DNA of 64,000 bases from Saccharomonospora sp. CUA-673 (GTDB lineage Bacteria > Actinomycetota > Actinomycetes > Mycobacteriales > Pseudonocardiaceae), in NCBI RefSeq assembly GCF_001942305.1, contig NZ_MKKE01000084.1:1-64000 (forward strand). The letters are read 5' to 3'. Below the pieces are notes generated by a model. That model searched no databases, was not told the DNA's origin, and was given only the letters and a program-made list of their open reading frames with translations. A program made the position numbers and the translations under genes. This document shows positions 25,319 through 33,739 of the stretch, one piece after another. Position 1 is the first letter of the stretch. Each line of letters opens with the position of its first letter.

Positions 25319-25731
25319 ATGCGGACTCTTGAGGCGTGGTACGAGCACGACGGCCCGACCACCGTCACGACAACCGCCGAACTCGACGCGGTTCTCGACA
25401 CCCTCGGCACCTGGCAGGGTCGCAACATGGTGCAGCTCGTCGACTCCGCTGACCCGTTGCGCTCCGGATTTCTCGACCTCGGCATCGATGCGTGCGCGGC
25501 GTCGGTGTCGCGCTCTACAGCGACAACCAGGCCGCATACTGGACGACCAACGGCGGCAGCGCCGTCGCGGACGAACCGCCGCTGTACTACTACATGGGCA
25601 GCGACACCGAGTTCCCGGTCGACGCCGAGGTCCCGCTCGCCGACATCCGCCGGGCTGCTCACGAGTTCATGAGCAACGGCACGCGCCCCACGTGCGTGCA
25701 GTGGGCCCGAGACGCACGGTCGTCCTCGTGA
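25319..25731 (+). CDS. Imm1-family immunity protein, copy 2 (frameshifted)
   Basis: Frame-corrected 137 residues, clearly paralogous to copy 1: GPTTVTTTAELDAVLDTLGTW, RGVGVALYSDNQAAYWTTNG and RRAAHEFMSNGTRPTCVQW. Near 25490 the frame breaks after GIDA; one added base gives IDAVRGVGV, matching copy 1, and is explained by loss of a C from GCCGTG. The gene starts 6 nt after copy 1. Tandem immunity copies often protect against divergent versions of the toxin. Confidence 0.7.
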
Positions 25732-25819
25732 CCGTCACCGCCTGATACGAACTGGACCCACTCCGCGTACTTGGTCCATCAGCGGGCAATTGATGCCCCA
25801 CCGGTCTGTACCGGGAGGT

Positions 25820-26455
25820 TCAGGCGGCGGTCGCGGCGGTGATCGTCGCGGCGAGTTCACGGACGCGCCGGTGTGCGTCGGCCATGGATTCCTCGTGTTT
25901 CGGGAGGAGGTCGGCCAATTCCGGATTGTGCGTGGCCATGATGAGTTCGGGTACCACCGTGTGGACCTCGAGTCCGAGCAGTTCCTCCCTCCCGAGGACC
26001 GCTTCGGTGGTGGGCACGACATAGTCCAGACCATGGTGGGGCGTGCCCGGTCCGTAGCCGCCGCCTCGCGCCGAGATCAGGACCGCCGGGCGTCCGGCCG
26101 TCGGCGACGGGCGGACGGTGCGACCGAAGACGATGATCTGGTCGAGCCAGGCCTTGAAGACCGACGGCATCGACAGGTTGTACATCGGCACCGTGAACAA
26201 GTAGGCGTCGGCGCCGACGAACTCGTCGATGAGCTCGTCCTGGAGCGCGGCCGCAGCGGCCTGTTCCTCGGAGTGGTCCGCGGGGTCGGCCTCGCGGGCG
26301 GTGACGCCCGCGGCGGTGATGTGCGGAACCGGAGCGGCAGCCAGGTCACGGTGGACGACGTCCCCGTCCCAGCCCGCGAGGAAACTCCGCGCGACACGTC
26401 GCGACACCGACGCCTCGCCGAGCGAGGAGGAATCGACATGAAGCAGGTACGACAT
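25820..26455 (-). CDS. azoR: FMN-dependent NADH-azoreductase
   Basis: A 211-residue flavodoxin-fold enzyme. The FMN-phosphate loop is VDSSSLGEASVSRRVA, MYNLSMPSVFKAWLDQI is the dimer/FMN segment, and SARGGGYGPG is the second flavin loop. Family members reduce quinones and azo compounds with NADH. It is divergent from an HxlR regulator across a 71-base promoter region, the classic arrangement in which the regulator senses quinones or aldehydes and represses the enzyme. Confidence 0.87.
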   Translation of the reverse strand: MSYLLHVDSSSLGEASVSRRVARSFLAGWDGDVVHRDLAAAPVPHITAAGVTAREADPADHSEEQAAAAALQDELIDEFVGADAYLFTVPMYNLSMPSVFKAWLDQIIVFGRTVRPSPTAGRPAVLISARGGGYGPGTPHHGLDYVVPTTEAVLGREELLGLEVHTVVPELIMATHNPELADLLPKHEESMADAHRRVRELAATITAATAA

Positions 26456-26526
26456 ACGGGTGTCCTTATCTCGACAGATGTGGCCATACTGGTGATGCGG
26501 TTACATACCGACAGGGAGGTAATGCG
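26456..26526. promoter_or_regulatory. Divergent azoR/hxlR promoter region
   Basis: It contains a near-palindrome, CATACC ... GGTAATG (about 26504-26524), just before the regulator start, a candidate HxlR operator. Confidence 0.4.
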
Positions 26527-26946
26527 GTGGCGACAGCGCGAACGGTCAGCGGCCCGTGTCAGTCGTGGCCGGAGGACCACGCCTTCATCCGGGAAGTGCT
26601 CGATCGCATCGGTGACAAGTGGACGGTGCTCGTCATCAGCACCCTGAGTGCCGGATCGCTGCGCTACTCCGACCTGCAGGCGAGCATCCCGGGAATCTCG
26701 CAGCGGATGCTGACCCAAACGCTCAAGCTGCTCGAACGCGACGGGCTCGTCACCCGCACCGCCTACGCCGAAATCCCGCCACGGGTGGAGTACGACCTGA
26801 CCGACCTCGGCCGGTCACTCCTGGACGCCGTCACAGCGATGGCCGAGTGGGCGGTCGCCCACCACGAGGAGATCGCCGGCAACCGGGCCTCCGCCGAGAC
26901 CACCGGTGTGGGCCGCGCGAAAACGGCCACCACCCGGGCCCGCTGA
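26527..26946 (+). CDS. HxlR-family winged-helix regulator
   Basis: A 139-residue protein. The HxlR pattern is complete: an early cysteine (GPCQSWPEDHAFIREVLDRI), GDKWTVLVISTLSAGSLRYSDLQ, and GISQRMLTQTLKLLERDGLVTR. The N-terminal cysteine is the usual quinone or oxidant sensor in members such as QorR and HypR. The GTG start is 71 bases from the divergent azoR. The tail after 125 is disordered. Confidence 0.88.
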   Translation: MATARTVSGPCQSWPEDHAFIREVLDRIGDKWTVLVISTLSAGSLRYSDLQASIPGISQRMLTQTLKLLERDGLVTRTAYAEIPPRVEYDLTDLGRSLLDAVTAMAEWAVAHHEEIAGNRASAETTGVGRAKTATTRAR

Positions 26947-27126
26947 CGACGCGCGACTCGGTGCCTGTACTCGCTGTTCCACCATTCGCCATCCACCTCA
27001 CTATCAGTGCGTAACACCATCATGCGTGCGTCGAGGCAGGCGTACAAAAGGCACTTTGACGTGCGTGAGCCCCAGGGCGGACAACGGCGCCCTCCGTTGG
27101 GAAGAGCCGGCGAACCGGGCACGTGG

Positions 27127-27132
27127 CATAGT
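27127..27132 (+). promoter_or_regulatory. CATAGT promoter element of paralogue 4
   Basis: In CGTGGCATAGTGTC, 28 nt before the GTG, the same distance as for paralogue 3. Confidence 0.5.
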
Positions 27133-27160
27133 GTCTCGGTCGTCGCTACGAGGGGGCACC

Positions 27161-27823
27161 GTGACGTATCCACCGCAGCCGGGACAGCCACCGGGACAGT
27201 CGGGCTGGCAGGGCCAGGGCTACCCGCAGGGTCAGGGCTACCCGGCCGGAGCCGGTTACCCGGCAGGGCAGGGATATCCGGGCGGGCCCGGCCACCCGCC
27301 GCACGGCATGCACCCCGGCGGACAGCCGCCGAAGAGCAAGACGGGCCTGATCGTCGGTCTGTCGCTCGGCGGTGTCGCGCTCCTGGTCGGCGGGTTCGCG
27401 ATCCTCGCCTGGGTCGCGCCCGGTTTCCTGCTCGACGACGAGGACAACAACGCCGACGGCGCCAACCCCGGCCCGACCGCCGAGGACACCCGCGAAGCCC
27501 CACCGAGTTACCCGGCCGACCCGGAAGAAGGCGCTCAGCGGTTCGTCGAGGCGATCAACTCCGGCGACGCCGACGCGGCCAGCACGGTCGCCTGCGAGAT
27601 ATATGCCGAGTCGTCGGCCGAGACGGCCCAGGAACTGATCGATGCCGGCGCACAGCTCGAGATCGAGTCGAGCGAGCGATCCGACGACGGCTACGTCACC
27701 TTCCTGTACCACGGCACGGACGAGAGCGGGAACATCGGGCGCTCGCACTTTTTCCGGCAGGACGACGACACCGGCGGATGGTGCGCCGTCTCGATGTACG
27801 TCGCGACCCGACTCGACGGCTGA
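27161..27823 (+). CDS. Paralogue 4 of the envelope protein cluster
   Basis: A 220-residue protein. It starts [19 protein letters not shown] with YPQGQ/YPAG repeats and PPKSKTGLIVG. The membrane helix (LSLGGVALLVGGFAILAW) ends VAPGFLLDDED. The outer domain has VEAINSGDADAASTVAC ... TGGWCAVSM with the Cys pair. It closely resembles paralogue 3 from stop-transfer to helix end, which suggests a recent duplication of the flanking gene pair. The GTG start has AGGGGG upstream. Confidence 0.7.
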   Translation: MTYPPQPGQPPGQSGWQGQGYPQGQGYPAGAGYPAGQGYPGGPGHPPHGMHPGGQPPKSKTGLIVGLSLGGVALLVGGFAILAWVAPGFLLDDEDNNADGANPGPTAEDTREAPPSYPADPEEGAQRFVEAINSGDADAASTVACEIYAESSAETAQELIDAGAQLEIESSERSDDGYVTFLYHGTDESGNIGRSHFFRQDDDTGGWCAVSMYVATRLDG

Positions 27824-27827
27824 GGCG

Positions 27828-28298
27828 ATGACGCATCCACAGGGTTCGTTCCCGTCCGCGTCCGGCAACCGGACCTGGCCGCTGGTGTTGCTCGTCGGCG
27901 GCGGACTGTTGTTCGTCGCCAGCATCTTCGTGTTCACGGCATGGGTCGCACCGGGTTTCCTGGTCGCCGACGACGAGACCGAGGATGGCGAGGGCGCCCA
28001 CGCGCTGGCGACGCGGATCATGACCGCGTTCGCCGACCAGGACAAGGCCGAACTCCGCTCCGTCGCGTGCGCCGACGCCGACCCCGCCGTCGCCGACGCC
28101 ATCCAGCAGGCACCCGGCGTCACCGCCGCACACGTCACCGGCCAGGCCACCGAACAAGGCGGCATCGTCACGATCGGCGGGCGGATCTCCGCGGGCAACG
28201 ACGACATCGACCTCCGGCTCGTCCTCGACACCGTCGGCGACGCGTGGTGCTGGCGCTCCGTCGAGGTCCCCGGCCTCGAACTGCATCCCCCGCGCTGA
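27828..28298 (+). CDS. Paralogue 5: MTHP-type short envelope protein
   Basis: A 156-residue protein. The N-terminus MTHPQGSFPSASGNRTW is short, without the long Pro/Gly region. The membrane helix (about 18-40) ends VAPGFLVADDE, as in paralogues 3 and 4. The outer domain ATRIMTAFADQDKAELRSVAC ... DAWCWRSVEV has the conserved Cys pair. It starts 5 nt after paralogue 4 and has no promoter of its own, so the two are co-transcribed. Confidence 0.65.
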   Translation: MTHPQGSFPSASGNRTWPLVLLVGGGLLFVASIFVFTAWVAPGFLVADDETEDGEGAHALATRIMTAFADQDKAELRSVACADADPAVADAIQQAPGVTAAHVTGQATEQGGIVTIGGRISAGNDDIDLRLVLDTVGDAWCWRSVEVPGLELHPPR

Positions 28299-28403
28299 TC
28301 AACGCCCCGCGGCAAACTCCGGGCCTCACTCGATGTCGGCCAGATGTCGGACCTGTCCGGAACCGTTCGAGGTATCCCGCACCAGCCATCAGGGGTGACA
28401 TGG

Positions 28404-28409
28404 CACAGT
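28404..28409 (+). promoter_or_regulatory. CACAGT promoter element of paralogue 6
   Basis: In ACATGGCACAGTAGG. The ATG is 44 nt downstream, with GGGGGAAGGGA as ribosome binding site. Confidence 0.45.
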
Positions 28410-28453
28410 AGGGCCCCTGTGAGAGATTTGTGAGCTCTGGGGGAAGGGACCTC

Positions 28454-29233
28454 ATGACGTATCCACCGCAGCCCGGCGGACCGGGCGGACCCTACGGACA
28501 GCAGCCCGGCGGACAGCCGCCCTACGGCGGCCAGCCTGGAGGCCCGGGCCCTCAGGGATACCCGCAGCAGCCCGGCCAGCCGCCGATGGGCGGACCACCG
28601 TCCGGGGGCTTCCCCCAGCAGGGATACCCGCAGCAGCCGGGCGGATTCCCGCCGTACGGCCACCCGCAACAGGGCGGCTACCCCGGCCAGACCGGACCGT
28701 ACGGCCAGCCGCCGAAGAAGAAGACCGGTCTGATCATCGGCCTCGCCGGCGGCGGTGTCGCCCTGGTCGCGGTGGTCGTCATCCTGATCGTTGTCTTCGC
28801 CGGCGGCAACGACCCGAGGAGCGTCGCCGAGGACTTCGCGAGCGGCGTGACCAACCAGGATGCCGACGCGGTCAGGGGCTCCTTCTGCGACGTGTCCGAC
28901 TTCGACGACAGCGAGTTCACCGACCTCGACAGCCCGCCGCCCGACGCCCCCGCCGACTTCAAGGCCGAGGTCCGCGTAACCGGCGATGCCAATGAGACCT
29001 CCGGCGAAGCGATCGTGCCGATCTCGATGTCCGTCAGCGGCGGGGGAATGTCCCAGGAACTCACGGGCGAGCTCGTCCTCAAGGACAATGACGGCTGGTG
29101 CATCGACGACTTCCGGGCGGATACGCCCGAAGTGCCTGATACACCTGATATGCCGTCCGTGCCCGACATGCCGGACGGCTACCCGTCCGTTCCGGACCTG
29201 CCTGATTACGAGTCCGAGTACGGCGGATACTGA
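28454..29233 (+). CDS. Paralogue 6 of the envelope protein cluster
   Basis: A 259-residue protein. A long N-terminus of PQ/GG/YGQQ repeats ([19 protein letters not shown] ...) and [11 protein letters not shown] precedes a membrane helix at about 95-118. The outer domain [22 protein letters not shown] ... NDGWCIDDF keeps the Cys pair. A C-terminal extension repeats P-D-x-P motifs ([18 protein letters not shown]) and could be a cell-wall-spanning or binding tail. Function unknown. Confidence 0.7.
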   Translation: MTYPPQPGGPGGPYGQQPGGQPPYGGQPGGPGPQGYPQQPGQPPMGGPPSGGFPQQGYPQQPGGFPPYGHPQQGGYPGQTGPYGQPPKKKTGLIIGLAGGGVALVAVVVILIVVFAGGNDPRSVAEDFASGVTNQDADAVRGSFCDVSDFDDSEFTDLDSPPPDAPADFKAEVRVTGDANETSGEAIVPISMSVSGGGMSQELTGELVLKDNDGWCIDDFRADTPEVPDTPDMPSVPDMPDGYPSVPDLPDYESEYGGY

Positions 29234-29265
29234 GCGGCGACATCACGGCGCACGAACGCCGACCG

Positions 29266-29271
29266 CACAGT
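29266..29271 (+). promoter_or_regulatory. CACAGT box upstream of paralogue 7
   Basis: In CGCACAGTCGAGGGG, 13 nt before the ATG. It shares the CAYAGT core, but its spacing differs, so it may be fortuitous. Confidence 0.3.
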
Positions 29272-29284
29272 CGAGGGGCGACGC

Positions 29285-30121
29285 ATGACCTACCCACCAC
29301 AGCCGGGCCAGCCTGATCCGTGGGGCCAACAGCCGGGCCAGCAGCCGAACCCGTACGGCCAGCAGCCCGGCGGCTACCCCGGACAGGGCGGATATCCCGG
29401 GCAGGGCGGGTATCCGCAGTCCGGTGGCTTCCCGCAGCAGGGATATCCGCAGCAGGCACCCGGTCAGCCGGGATACCCGCAGCAGGGTGGGTTTCCCGGG
29501 CAGCCGTACCCGCAACAGGGGTACGGCCAGCCCGGGCCCGGCGGTTTCCCCGAACCGCCGAAGAAGAGCAAGACGCCCCTCATCGCGGGCATCGCGGTGG
29601 CGGTCGTAGCCGTCGCCGCGCTGCTCGTGACCGGCTTCTGGGCGCCCGGCTTCTTCCTCGGCGACGACAAGGAGTCCTCCGCCGAGGGCAACGCCAACGG
29701 TGGTCAGCAGGATGGTCAGGACGACGGCCAGGGCGGTGCCGACGAGGGCGGCGACACCGGTGACGAGGGCGGCCTCGGCGGCGGTGCCGACGACGGCCCG
29801 GAAGCCGCGGCACAGCAGTACGTCGACGGCCTCAACGACCTGGACGTCCCGACCATGGCCGAAGTCGTGTGCGACGGAGCGACCGGCGTGGCACCCGAGG
29901 AAACCGAGATCCCGGCCAGTCTCTCGTTCGAGGCCGAGCTGACCGACGTGCAAGAGACCTCCGCCGGAGAGGCCACCGCCCGGGTGGACAGCACGGTGAC
30001 CACCCAGGGCCAGACCGCCGACCTGGGGCTCGAGATGACTCTCGAAGACCAGAACGGGTGGTGCATCTCGAACATCACCCCGGTGACGGAGCCAGGGCAG
30101 AGCCCGTCTCCTGGATTCTGA
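29285..30121 (+). CDS. Paralogue 7 of the envelope protein cluster
   Basis: A 278-residue protein. The N-terminal 95 residues are [12 protein letters not shown] and YPQQ repeats ending [12 protein letters not shown]. The membrane helix is at about 98-120 and ends [13 protein letters not shown] Gly/Asp-rich spacer leads to the outer domain [21 protein letters not shown] ... [12 protein letters not shown] with the Cys pair. It ends the cluster at a strong terminator. No lipobox; function unknown. Confidence 0.7.
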   Translation: MTYPPQPGQPDPWGQQPGQQPNPYGQQPGGYPGQGGYPGQGGYPQSGGFPQQGYPQQAPGQPGYPQQGGFPGQPYPQQGYGQPGPGGFPEPPKKSKTPLIAGIAVAVVAVAALLVTGFWAPGFFLGDDKESSAEGNANGGQQDGQDDGQGGADEGGDTGDEGGLGGGADDGPEAAAQQYVDGLNDLDVPTMAEVVCDGATGVAPEETEIPASLSFEAELTDVQETSAGEATARVDSTVTTQGQTADLGLEMTLEDQNGWCISNITPVTEPGQSPSPGF

Positions 30122-30134
30122 CGCACACACGACG

Positions 30135-30168
30135 AACGGGCCGCGAAGCAGTGCTTCGCCGGCCCGTT
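30135..30168. terminator. Bidirectional terminator between paralogue 7 and purL
   Basis: AACGGGCCGCGAAGCA pairs with TGCTTCGCCGGCCCGTT (one bulged C, one-base loop), followed by TTCTC on the plus strand. Confidence 0.75.
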
Positions 30169-30189
30169 TCTCGTGTCAGGGCAGCATTT

Positions 30190-32503
30190 TCAGGCGAACA
30201 GTGCCGGGAGGGTGCCCTCCCACGCCGCGCGGAGTTCGTCGAGACCGAACGTCGCGACGTCCTGGATCTCCAGCTCGCCCGACTGCTCGTCGGCGACACC
30301 GCACTTGCGCCACGGCAGTCCGCGCGCGCTGCACATCTCGGTGAACCGCAGTTCCTCGCTGCGCGGCACGGCCACGACCGCGCGGCCCGCGGACTCGGAG
30401 AACAGCTGCACGAACGGGTCGCGTCCGGGTCGAGCAACAGCCGCGCGCCGCACTGGCCGATCAGCGCCATCTCGACGACCGCCTGCACCAGACCGCCGTC
30501 GGACAGGTCGTGCGCCGCGGAGATCATGCCGTCGCGCGAACCGGCGACGAGGATCTCGGCCAGCAGCCGCTCCCGTTCCAGGTCCACCTCCGGCGGCATC
30601 CCGCCGAGGTGACCGTGCACGACGTGCGCCCACGCCGAACCGCCGAACTCGTCCCGCGTGTCCCCGAGCAGCAGCAGCGACTCGCCGGGCTCGTCGCCGA
30701 TGCCCGTGGGGATCCGCCGCCGCACGTCGTCGATCACGCCGAGCACGCCGACCACCGGCGTCGGCAGGATCGCCGTGTCACCGGTCTGGTTGTAGAAGCT
30801 GACGTTGCCGCCCGTGACAGGCACGCCCAGTTCGGCGCAGCCGTCCGCGAGGCCGTGCACCGCGCGCTCGAACTGCCACATCACGCCCGGGTCCTCGGGG
30901 GAACCGAAGTTGAGGCAGTTCGTCACGGCCAGCGGCTGCGCGCCGCCCGCCGCGACGTTGCGGTACGCCTCGGCCAACGCCAGCTGCGTGCCGCGGTACG
31001 GGTCGAGGTAGACGTAGCGGCTGTTGCAGTCGGTCGACACGGCGACACCGCGCGATGTCGACTCGTCGACGCGGATCATGCCCGAGTCCGCAGGCTGGGC
31101 GAGTACCGTGTTGCCGCGCACGTAGCGGTCGTACTGCTGGGTGACCCACTCGCGCGAGGCCAGGTCCGGCGAGGACACCAGCTTCAGCACCGTCTCCCGC
31201 AGCTCATCCGGAGTGGACGGACGCGGCAACGAGTCCGGAGTGGACGCCTGAACCTCGTCCTGCTTCGTCGGGCGGGCATACGGGCGGTCGTACACCGGGC
31301 CCTGGTGGGCGACGGTGCGCGGCGGCACGTCGACCACCGTCTCGCCCTGCCAGCCGATGACGAGGTTGTCCCCGTCGGTGACCTCACCGATCTCGGTGGC
31401 GATGACGTCCCACTTGCGGCAGATCTCCATGAAAGCGTCCACATCGGACGGTGCGACGACCGCGCACATCCGTTCCTGCGACTCGCTGGAGAGGATCTCG
31501 GCGGCCGTCATTCCCGTGGCGCGCAACGGAACCCGGTCGAGGTCGACGTACATGCCGCCGTCACCGGCCGCAGCCAGCTCGGACGTCGCGCACGACAGGC
31601 CCGCGCCGCCGAGGTCCTGGATTCCGACGACCACCTTCTCGGCGAACAGTTCGAGGCAGCACTCGATGAGCACCTTCTCGGTGAACGGGTCGCCTACTTG
31701 CACGCTCGGCAGCTTTTTGCGGCCGCCCGCGCTCTCCTCGCCGTCGAACGTCGCACTCGCGAGCACGGACACACCGCCGATGCCGTCGAGGCCGGTCCGC
31801 GCACCGAACAGGATGATCTTGTTGCCCGCGCCGGAGGCGTGCGCGAGGTGCAGGTCCTCGGCGCGCATCGAACCGACGCACATGGCGTTGACGAGCGGGT
31901 TTCCGGCATAGGTCTTGTCGAAGACGACCTCGCCGCCGACGTTCGGCAGGCCGAGGCAGTTGCCGTAACCGGCGACACCGGCCACCACGCCGGGCAGCAC
32001 CCGGCGCGTGTCCTCGGCATCGGCGGGGCCGAACCGCAGCGGGTCGCGACCGCGAGCGGGCGCGCGCCCATCGCGAGGATGTCGCGGACGATGCCGCCGA
32101 CACCCGTGGCCGCACCCTGGTACGGCTCCACATAGGACGGATGATTGTGGCTCTCGACCTTGAACGTCACGGCCCAGCCGTCGCCGACATCGACGACGCC
32201 CGCGTTCTCGCCGATGCCCGCGAGCATCTTCTCGCGCATCTCGGGGGTCGTGGTCTCGCCGAAGTAGCGCAGGTGCGCCTTCGACGACTTGTACGAGCAG
32301 TGCTCGCTCCACATCACCGAGTACATCGCCAACTCGGCCTCGGTGGGCCTGCGGCCGAGGATCTCGCGGATGCGCTCGTACTCGTCGTCGGCGAGACCGA
32401 GCTCGGCATACGGCTGCGGGACGTCCGGCGTCTCCGCGGCGTGGGCGGTGGTGTCGGTCAGAGTCGTATCGGCCTGTGTGCCGGCGGCGACATCCGAGGA
32501 CAT
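30190..32503 (-). CDS. purL: FGAM synthase large subunit (two frameshifts)
   Basis: It converts FGAR to FGAM with ATP and ammonia from PurQ. Frame-corrected length is 771 residues, normal for the small PurL of the PurSQL complex. Visible motifs include [49 protein letters not shown] and [11 protein letters not shown]. The frame breaks near 32046 (after GARPLAV) and near 30421 (after LLLDPDA). One added base at each site restores normal sequence, and both fit loss of C from GCCGACCC. The ATG start is preceded by AAAGGAG. It is the last gene of a purS-purQ-purL operon. Confidence 0.93.
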
Positions 32504-32514
32504 GGAGGCTCCTT

Positions 32515-33198
32515 TCAGGCCGCGACGGTGCTCAGCGCGTCGAGCGCGGAGTAGAACATGCCGAGGCCGTCGTCGGACGGGCCGGTGAGCGCGTCGATGG
32601 CGTGTTCCGGGTGCGGCATGAGGCCGACGACGCGGCCGTTCTCGCTCGCGATACCCGCGATGTCACCGCGCGATCCGTTCGGGTTCTCGCCCACGTAACG
32701 GAACACGACGCGGCCGTCACCCTCGAGGCGGTCCAGTGTGGACTGTTCGGCCATGTAGCTGCCCTCGCCGGACTTCAGCGGGACCAGCACCTCGGCGCCC
32801 GAGTCGTAGCGCGTGCTCCACGCCGTGGTGTTGTTCTCGACGCGCAGCCACTGGTCGCGACAGACGAAGTGCAGCTTGTCGTTGCGCACCAGCGCGCCCG
32901 GCAGCAGACCGGCCTCGCACAGGATCTGGAAGCCGTTGCAGATGCCGAGCACCGGCATGCCCTTGCCCGCGGCGTCGATGACCGACGTCATCACGGGTGC
33001 GAAGCGGGCGATCGCACCGCAGCGCAGGTAGTCGCCGTACGAGAAGCCGCCGGGAACGACGACCGCGTCGACGCCGTGCAGATCGGCATCGCCGTGCCAC
33101 AGCGACACGGCCTCGGCGCCGGAGTAGCGCACCGCGCGGGCGGCGTCGACGTCGTCGAGCGTGCCGGGGAAGGTGATGACCCCGATCCTGGCGGTCAC
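32515..33198 (-). CDS. purQ: FGAM synthase glutaminase subunit
   Basis: A 227-residue class I glutamine amidotransferase. [21 protein letters not shown] is at the N-terminus and [21 protein letters not shown] is typical of PurQ. The nucleophile cysteine is in [10 protein letters not shown], and the late His-x-Glu pair is in MPHPEHAID. It supplies ammonia to PurL. Its GTG start overlaps the purS stop (GTGA), and purL starts 11 bases after its stop, so the three subunits are co-expressed. Confidence 0.95.
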   Translation of the reverse strand: MTARIGVITFPGTLDDVDAARAVRYSGAEAVSLWHGDADLHGVDAVVVPGGFSYGDYLRCGAIARFAPVMTSVIDAAGKGMPVLGICNGFQILCEAGLLPGALVRNDKLHFVCRDQWLRVENNTTAWSTRYDSGAEVLVPLKSGEGSYMAEQSTLDRLEGDGRVVFRYVGENPNGSRGDIAGIASENGRVVGLMPHPEHAIDALTGPSDDGLGMFYSALDALSTVAA

Positions 33199-33434
33199 TG
33201 GTCCACCCGCCGGATCGTCCAGTCCTCGATCACGGGGTTGGCGAGGAAGCCCTCGGCGATCTTGGCGAGCGTGTCGTCGTCGACGGAATCGTCGACCTCG
33301 AGCTCGAAGTGCTTGCCCTGACGGACCTCGGTGACCCCGTCGAAACCGAGTCGGGGAAGGGCGCCGGCGACCGCCTGGCCCTGAGGGTCGAGGATTTCGG
33401 GCTTCGGCATGACGTCGACGACTACTCGGGCCAC
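33195..33434 (-). CDS. purS: FGAM synthase subunit PurS
   Basis: A 79-residue protein. [29 protein letters not shown] and [13 protein letters not shown] are the PurS signature. PurS bridges PurQ and PurL and is needed for ammonia transfer. The GTG start has AAGGAG 11 bases upstream and is the first gene of the operon. Confidence 0.94.
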   Translation of the reverse strand: MARVVVDVMPKPEILDPQGQAVAGALPRLGFDGVTEVRQGKHFELEVDDSVDDDTLAKIAEGFLANPVIEDWTIRRVDQ

Positions 33435-33680
33435 GACAGGCTGCTCCTTGCGTTGAAGAACGTTTCCGCAGGTCGGATGCCCGTTCAGCGTAACCCAGCC
33501 CGGCCGGCGCGCGGCCCGCGGGGCCGAGAGACCCCCGACGCCCCTCGGCCCCGCATGATCAGCACGGGCTTCTACGTCGGGAGACGCGTAGGTATCGCGC
33601 CGGTTGCGTCGCACTTGTCGGACTCACCGGTATGGAGGACAACGACCGTATCCCCGTGACGCACCGTGTCCACCGGATGT
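33435..33680. other. purS upstream region
   Basis: Together with repeat A3 it forms a gap of about 305 bases. It must hold the purSQL promoter (minus strand). No gene, riboswitch fold or clear operator is recognised. Confidence 0.35.
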
Positions 33681-33733
33681 ACTCCCGAGGGCCCTTTGGT
33701 CGCGTTGAACGCGACCATGGGGCCCTCGGGAGC
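33681..33733. repeat. Palindromic repeat family A, short form (copy A3)
   Basis: The cleanest copy: CTCCCGAGGGCCC-N3-GGTCGCGTT-g-AACGCGACC-N3-GGGCCCTCGGGAG. It lies 6 bases after the aldehyde dehydrogenase stop. Confidence 0.9.
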
Positions 33734-33739
33734 ACCACG

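Noticed and set aside
19524-30121. Paralogue cluster as lipoproteins
   Set aside because: No lipobox cysteine near the helix; the conserved cysteines are deep in the outer domain.
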